From JBJXHB01 sp046160725 (GTDB lineage Bacteria; Pseudomonadota; Gammaproteobacteria; Burkholderiales; Burkholderiaceae_C), in assembly GCA_046160725.1 (NCBI GenBank), contig JBJXHB010000137.1, positions 1 to 9,198 of the forward strand: DNA of 9,198 bases, written 5' to 3'. Positions within the stretch are counted from its first letter, which is position 1. Each line of letters starts with the position of its first letter. Both the position numbers and the translations under genes were made by a program. This document shows, one piece after another, positions 6,199 to 9,198 of this stretch. The notes under the pieces were generated by a model. It searched no databases, was not told the DNA's origin, and saw nothing but the letters and a program-made list of their open reading frames with translations.

Positions 6199-6882
6199 TC
6201 AGAGGTGCTTGCCGAAGAAGGCAAACGTGCGGTCCCAGGCCAGCTCGGCCCAGGCGGCGTCGTACTGCGTGATCGGCAGCCGGCCAGGGCCTTGCGCCGT
6301 CTCGTTGGCGAAGCCATGTTGCGCCAGGTAGCGGTGGCCGGTGTAGGCGACGCCAGCAGCCTTGAGTTTCTCCTCCAGCGCATCGACGGCGGTGATCGCG
6401 AAGGCGGCGTCCTGCGTGGCCCAGTGGGCCATCATCGGCTTGCTGATCTTGGTGGCATCGACGAACTCCAGCGGCGGCAGCCCGTACCAGACCACCCCGG
6501 CATCGGCCTCCGGCACCATGGTCATGGTCAGCACCGTCAGCGCACCACCCATGCAGTAGCCGGTGACGCCGACCTTGCTGCAGGTCTGCCGCAGGTGCTG
6601 CACCGCGCCGCGAACATCCTGCGACGCGGCGTCACCGAAATTCAGGCTGCTCATCAGGTGGTGGGCCTCCTCGGCCTCCACCGTGCTCTTGCCCCGGTAC
6701 AGGTCCGGCACCAATGCCGTGAACCCGGCCCGGGCCACGCGGTCGGCGACACCCCGGATCTGGTCGTTCAGGCCCCACCACTCCTGGATGACGACGATGC
6801 CAGGCGCGCCAGCGGGGCCCTGCGCGAGATAGCCATTGACGCTGCCGCCGTCCGGCCGCTGGTAGGTGATGGTCGTGCCCAT
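6199..6882 (-). CDS. Dienelactone hydrolase family protein
   Basis: Encodes 227 residues, the usual size of a single-domain dienelactone hydrolase. It is an alpha/beta hydrolase with the family's Cys-Asp-His triad: Cys110 in GYCMGG (108-113), Asp158 in TQDAAF, and His189 in QHGF. Glu34 in VIQEWWGLN (31-39) matches the conserved Glu that controls the nucleophile cysteine. No signal peptide, so cytoplasmic. Characterised members open dienelactone to maleylacetate in chloroaromatic breakdown, but many act on other esters or lactones. The ATG at 6882 has AGGAG 6 bases upstream. It is the first gene of the minus-strand operon and lies 25 bases before the TAXI gene, which suggests a role in processing the imported compound. 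The family and catalytic residues are seen directly; the substrate is inferred only from context. Confidence 0.92.
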   Translation of the reverse strand: MGTTITYQRPDGGSVNGYLAQGPAGAPGIVVIQEWWGLNDQIRGVADRVARAGFTALVPDLYRGKSTVEAEEAHHLMSSLNFGDAASQDVRGAVQHLRQTCSKVGVTGYCMGGALTVLTMTMVPEADAGVVWYGLPPLEFVDATKISKPMMAHWATQDAAFAITAVDALEEKLKAAGVAYTGHRYLAQHGFANETAQGPGRLPITQYDAAWAELAWDRTFAFFGKHL

Positions 6883-6888
6883 GCTGGA

Positions 6889-6893
6889 CTCCT
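6889..6893 (-). promoter_or_regulatory. Ribosome binding site of the hydrolase gene
   Basis: AGGAG on the minus strand lies 6 bases before the ATG at 6882. It is the best Shine-Dalgarno match in the window and marks the start of the operon's first gene. Confidence 0.7.
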
Positions 6894-6922
6894 GGGTGGT
6901 TGGGGGTTCGGGACAGCCGCCG

Positions 6923-6952
6923 ACGCTAGCCGCATCCGTGGCGCGGCGTCAA
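6923..6952 (-). promoter_or_regulatory. Candidate sigma-70 promoter of the hydrolase/TRAP operon
   Basis: On the minus strand TTGACG (6952 down to 6947) matches the -35 consensus at five of six positions. After 18 bases comes TAGCGT (6928 down to 6923), a poor -10 match. Transcription would start near 6916, giving a leader of about 34 bases before the ATG at 6882. The position is right for the operon; the weak -10 hints at a regulated promoter or a false match. Confidence 0.35.
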
Positions 6953-6958
6953 CGGGGC

Positions 6959-6978
6959 GATGCCCGATGCCCGATGGG
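6959..6978. repeat. Short tandem repeat of GATGCCC
   Basis: GATGCCC occurs at 6959-6965 and again at 6966-6972, followed by a partial third copy GATGGGA at 6973-6979. It lies in the divergent region just upstream, on the minus strand, of the candidate operon promoter. It could be a protein-binding site or simple slippage; the array is too short to decide. Confidence 0.4.
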
Positions 6979-7034
6979 ACGAAACCCGCGCAGCGTCCCC
7001 CAGAATCTCCCGTTCCACCTTGACGAGACGACCC

Positions 7035-9198
7035 ATGGCCTCTGCCGCCCGACCGGACGACAACCTGCTGCTCGATGCCCTCAAGTGGCGCTGCATCGGC
7101 CCGCCGCGCGGCGGGCGCGTGGTGGCAGTCGCCGGCGACCCGAAAGACCCGATGACCTTCTACTTCGGGGCCTGCGCCGGCGGGGTCTGGAAGACCACCG
7201 ATGGCGGCGTGTACTGGCGCTGCGTGTCGGACGACGCCTTCACCAGCGCCTCCATCGGCGCCATCGCCGTTTCGCGGTCGGACCCGAACGTGGTCTATGC
7301 CGGCACCGGCGAGACCAGTATCCGCATCGACGTCTCCTATGGCGACGGCATCTACAAGTCCACCGACGCCGGCCGGACCTGGGCCCACACCGGCCTGCGC
7401 GACACGCACCACATCGGCCGTATCTGCGTGCATCCGGACGACCCGGACCTGGTCTACGTGGCCGCCCTGGGCGACGCCTTCGGCGCCAGCAAGGAGCGCG
7501 GCGTGTTCCGCTCGCGAGACGGCGGCAAGACCTGGCAGAAGGTGCTGTTCCGCAGCGCCGATGCCGGCGCGGTGGACATGTCCATGGACCCGCACAACCC
7601 GCGCATCCTGTATGCCGCCTTCTGGGAGGCGCGGCGCAGTTTCTGGCACCTGAACAGCGGCGGCCCGGGCTGCGGCCTGTGGCGGTCCATGGACGGCGGC
7701 GACACCTGGGAGGACCTGTCCGGCCGCAACGGCCTGCCCGAAGGCAAGCTGGGCAAGGTGGGCGTATCGGCCTCGGGCGCGCAGTCCGGGCGGGTGTTCG
7801 CGCTGCTGGAGGCCGAGGGCGACAAGACCGGCCTGTACCGCAGCGACGACCATGGCGCGAACTGGAGCCTGATCTGCCCCAACCGCGACCTGATGCACCG
7901 GCCCTGGTACTACACGCACATCTTTGCCGACCCGGGGCATGCCGACACGGTGTACGTCACCAACTACCAGATGTGGAAGTCCACCGACGGCGGCGCCAGT
8001 TTTACCGAGGTGACCACGCCGCATGGCGACAACCATGACCTGTGGATCGACCCGCTCAATGCCCGGCGCATGATCGAGGGCAACGATGGCGGCGCCTGCG
8101 TGTCGTTCAACGGCGGGGCCAGCTGGTCGTCCATCTACAACCAGAAGACGGCGCAGTTCTACCGCCTGGACGTGGACAACCAGGTGCCCTACCGCGTCTA
8201 CGGCACGCAGCAGGACAACACCACGGTGTCGGTGCCCAGCGCATCCGAGTGGGGCGTGATCACGCTGGGCGACTGCACCTATCCCGGCACCGGCGAGAGC
8301 GGCTTCATCGTCGTGCACCCGGACGATCCCAACATCGTCTACTGCGGCGCGGTCGGCTCCAGCCCGGGCGGCGCCGGCGCGCTGCAGCGCTACGACCACC
8401 GCACGCGCCAGATCCGGCTGGTCAACGTCTGGCCGGAGGAGTCCACCGGCATCGCGCCCAAGGACCTGAAATACCGCTTTGCCTGGACCTTCCCGCTGGT
8501 GTTCGCGCCCGGCGACCCGAAGACGCTGTATGCCGGCGGCAACCGGGTGTTCCGCACCCGGGACGAGGGCAGCAGCTGGGATTGCATTTCGCCCGACCTA
8601 AGCCTGAACGACGTCAGCCGCCAGGGGCCGTCCGGCGGCGAGCTGACCCACGACACCGCCGGCGCCGAGGTGCATGCCACCTGCGCCTGCATCGCACCGT
8701 CACCGCACCGGGCGGGCGAGATCTGGGCCTCGACCGACGACGGCCTGGTGCATGTCACGCGCGACGACGGCGGCAAGTGGCGCAATGTCACGCCCAAGGG
8801 CATGCCCGAGCTGGCCTATGTCGGCTGCGTGGAGATATCGGCCCACGCGGCCGATACCGTCTATGTCAGCGCCACGCGCTTCAAGCTGGCCGACTACAAG
8901 CCCTACCTCTTCCGCACCCGTGACGGCGGCAAGAGTTGGGCCTCGATCAACGGCGACCTGCCCAAGGGCGAGATCACGCGCGTGGTGCGCGCCGACCCGG
9001 TGCGCGCCGGGCTGCTGTTCGTCGGTACCGAGACGGGCGTGTTCTTCAGCCTGGACGACGGCACGCACTGGACCCGCATGAAGGGCAGCCTGCCCACCGT
9101 GCCGGTGTACGACCTGAAGATCAAGGATGCCGACCTGGTGGCCGCCACCCACGGCCGGTCGTTCTGGATCCTGGACGACATCACGCCGCTGCGCGCCA
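7035..9198 (+). CDS. BNR/sortilin-like beta-propeller protein (3' end outside window)
   Basis: An open frame begins at ATG 7035 and runs to the window edge without a stop, giving 721 codons. It belongs to the BNR-repeat, VPS10/sortilin-like beta-propeller proteins often annotated as glycosyl hydrolase or WD40/YVTN-like. The start LKWRCIGPPRGGRVVAVAG (16-34) and the last residues THGRSFWILDDITPLR are family hallmarks. Asp-box motifs (S/T-x-D-x-G-x-T/S-W or near forms) appear at about residues 53, 108, 159, 217, 269, 315, 356, 507, 574, 627 and 671, spaced as in stacked propeller blades. Relatives often exceed 1000 residues, so a C-terminal part is probably missing here. No signal peptide or membrane segment is visible at the chosen start. 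A real glycosidase activity is unproven, since Asp boxes are structural and not catalytic. It is divergent from the hydrolase operon and shares a 152-base intergenic region with it. No strong ribosome binding site is seen. Confidence 0.88.
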   Translation, partial: MASAARPDDNLLLDALKWRCIGPPRGGRVVAVAGDPKDPMTFYFGACAGGVWKTTDGGVYWRCVSDDAFTSASIGAIAVSRSDPNVVYAGTGETSIRIDVSYGDGIYKSTDAGRTWAHTGLRDTHHIGRICVHPDDPDLVYVAALGDAFGASKERGVFRSRDGGKTWQKVLFRSADAGAVDMSMDPHNPRILYAAFWEARRSFWHLNSGGPGCGLWRSMDGGDTWEDLSGRNGLPEGKLGKVGVSASGAQSGRVFALLEAEGDKTGLYRSDDHGANWSLICPNRDLMHRPWYYTHIFADPGHADTVYVTNYQMWKSTDGGASFTEVTTPHGDNHDLWIDPLNARRMIEGNDGGACVSFNGGASWSSIYNQKTAQFYRLDVDNQVPYRVYGTQQDNTTVSVPSASEWGVITLGDCTYPGTGESGFIVVHPDDPNIVYCGAVGSSPGGAGALQRYDHRTRQIRLVNVWPEESTGIAPKDLKYRFAWTFPLVFAPGDPKTLYAGGNRVFRTRDEGSSWDCISPDLSLNDVSRQGPSGGELTHDTAGAEVHATCACIAPSPHRAGEIWASTDDGLVHVTRDDGGKWRNVTPKGMPELAYVGCVEISAHAADTVYVSATRFKLADYKPYLFRTRDGGKSWASINGDLPKGEITRVVRADPVRAGLLFVGTETGVFFSLDDGTHWTRMKGSLPTVPVYDLKIKDADLVAATHGRSFWILDDITPLRA

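Noticed and set aside
6768..8399. Minus-strand open frame of 543 codons opposite the propeller gene
   Set aside because: It is a shadow of the plus-strand propeller gene: Ala/Val/His/Arg-rich repeats with no domain, mirroring the Asp-box codons, and it runs through the divergent promoter region and into the hydrolase gene.
6866..8923. Two plus-strand open frames (6866-8038 and 8042-8923) over the propeller gene
   Set aside because: They are Arg-rich frameshift shadows. The frame starting at 7035 is continuous to the window end with family motifs throughout, so there is no frameshift or broken gene.

Overview
The window is high-GC DNA with strong G/C preference at third codon positions and very little noncoding space. 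Gene content fits an environmental betaproteobacterium, most likely of the order Burkholderiales: a PEP-CTERM sorted protein, a TAXI-type TRAP transporter, a DsbA-fold 2-hydroxychromene-2-carboxylate (HCCA) isomerase-like protein and split DUF1214/DUF1254 proteins. That placement is an inference from gene types and composition. No RNA gene, insertion sequence, CRISPR array or phage gene was seen.

Layout. (a) 1-174: a perfect 20-bp palindrome at the edge and a possible 30-residue tail of an upstream plus-strand gene. (b) 175-438, minus: a mini PEP-CTERM protein of 87 residues. (c) 439-669: a divergent intergenic region. (d) 670-1811, plus: two short membrane-anchored proteins, DUF1214 then DUF1254, coupled by an ATGA overlap. 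Their 3' end overlaps the convergent isomerase gene by 22 bp. (e) 6882 down to 1790, minus: a probable five-gene operon in the order dienelactone hydrolase-family protein, TAXI substrate-binding protein, DUF1850 protein, fused TRAP permease, HCCA isomerase-like protein. The TAXI/DUF1850 and DUF1850/permease junctions are 4-bp overlaps that use GTG and TTG starts. (f) 6883-7034: a divergent promoter region with a candidate sigma-70 promoter for the operon and a short tandem repeat. (g) 7035 to the window end, plus: the first 721 codons of a large BNR/sortilin-like beta-propeller protein, open at the right edge.

How the genes may work together. The TAXI receptor would capture a small organic anion, probably a carboxylate, in the periplasm, and the fused permease would import it with an ion gradient. 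The DUF1850 protein is a common small companion of this transporter type. The flanking hydrolase and GSH-dependent-type isomerase are enzyme families known from aromatic-compound breakdown, so the unit may be an uptake-and-catabolism cassette for an aromatic or lactone-forming acid. The substrate cannot be read from the sequence. Nothing here is clearly a wholly new system. The most useful leads are the transporter/enzyme operon, the DUF1214/DUF1254 pair, and the large propeller protein without an evident export signal.
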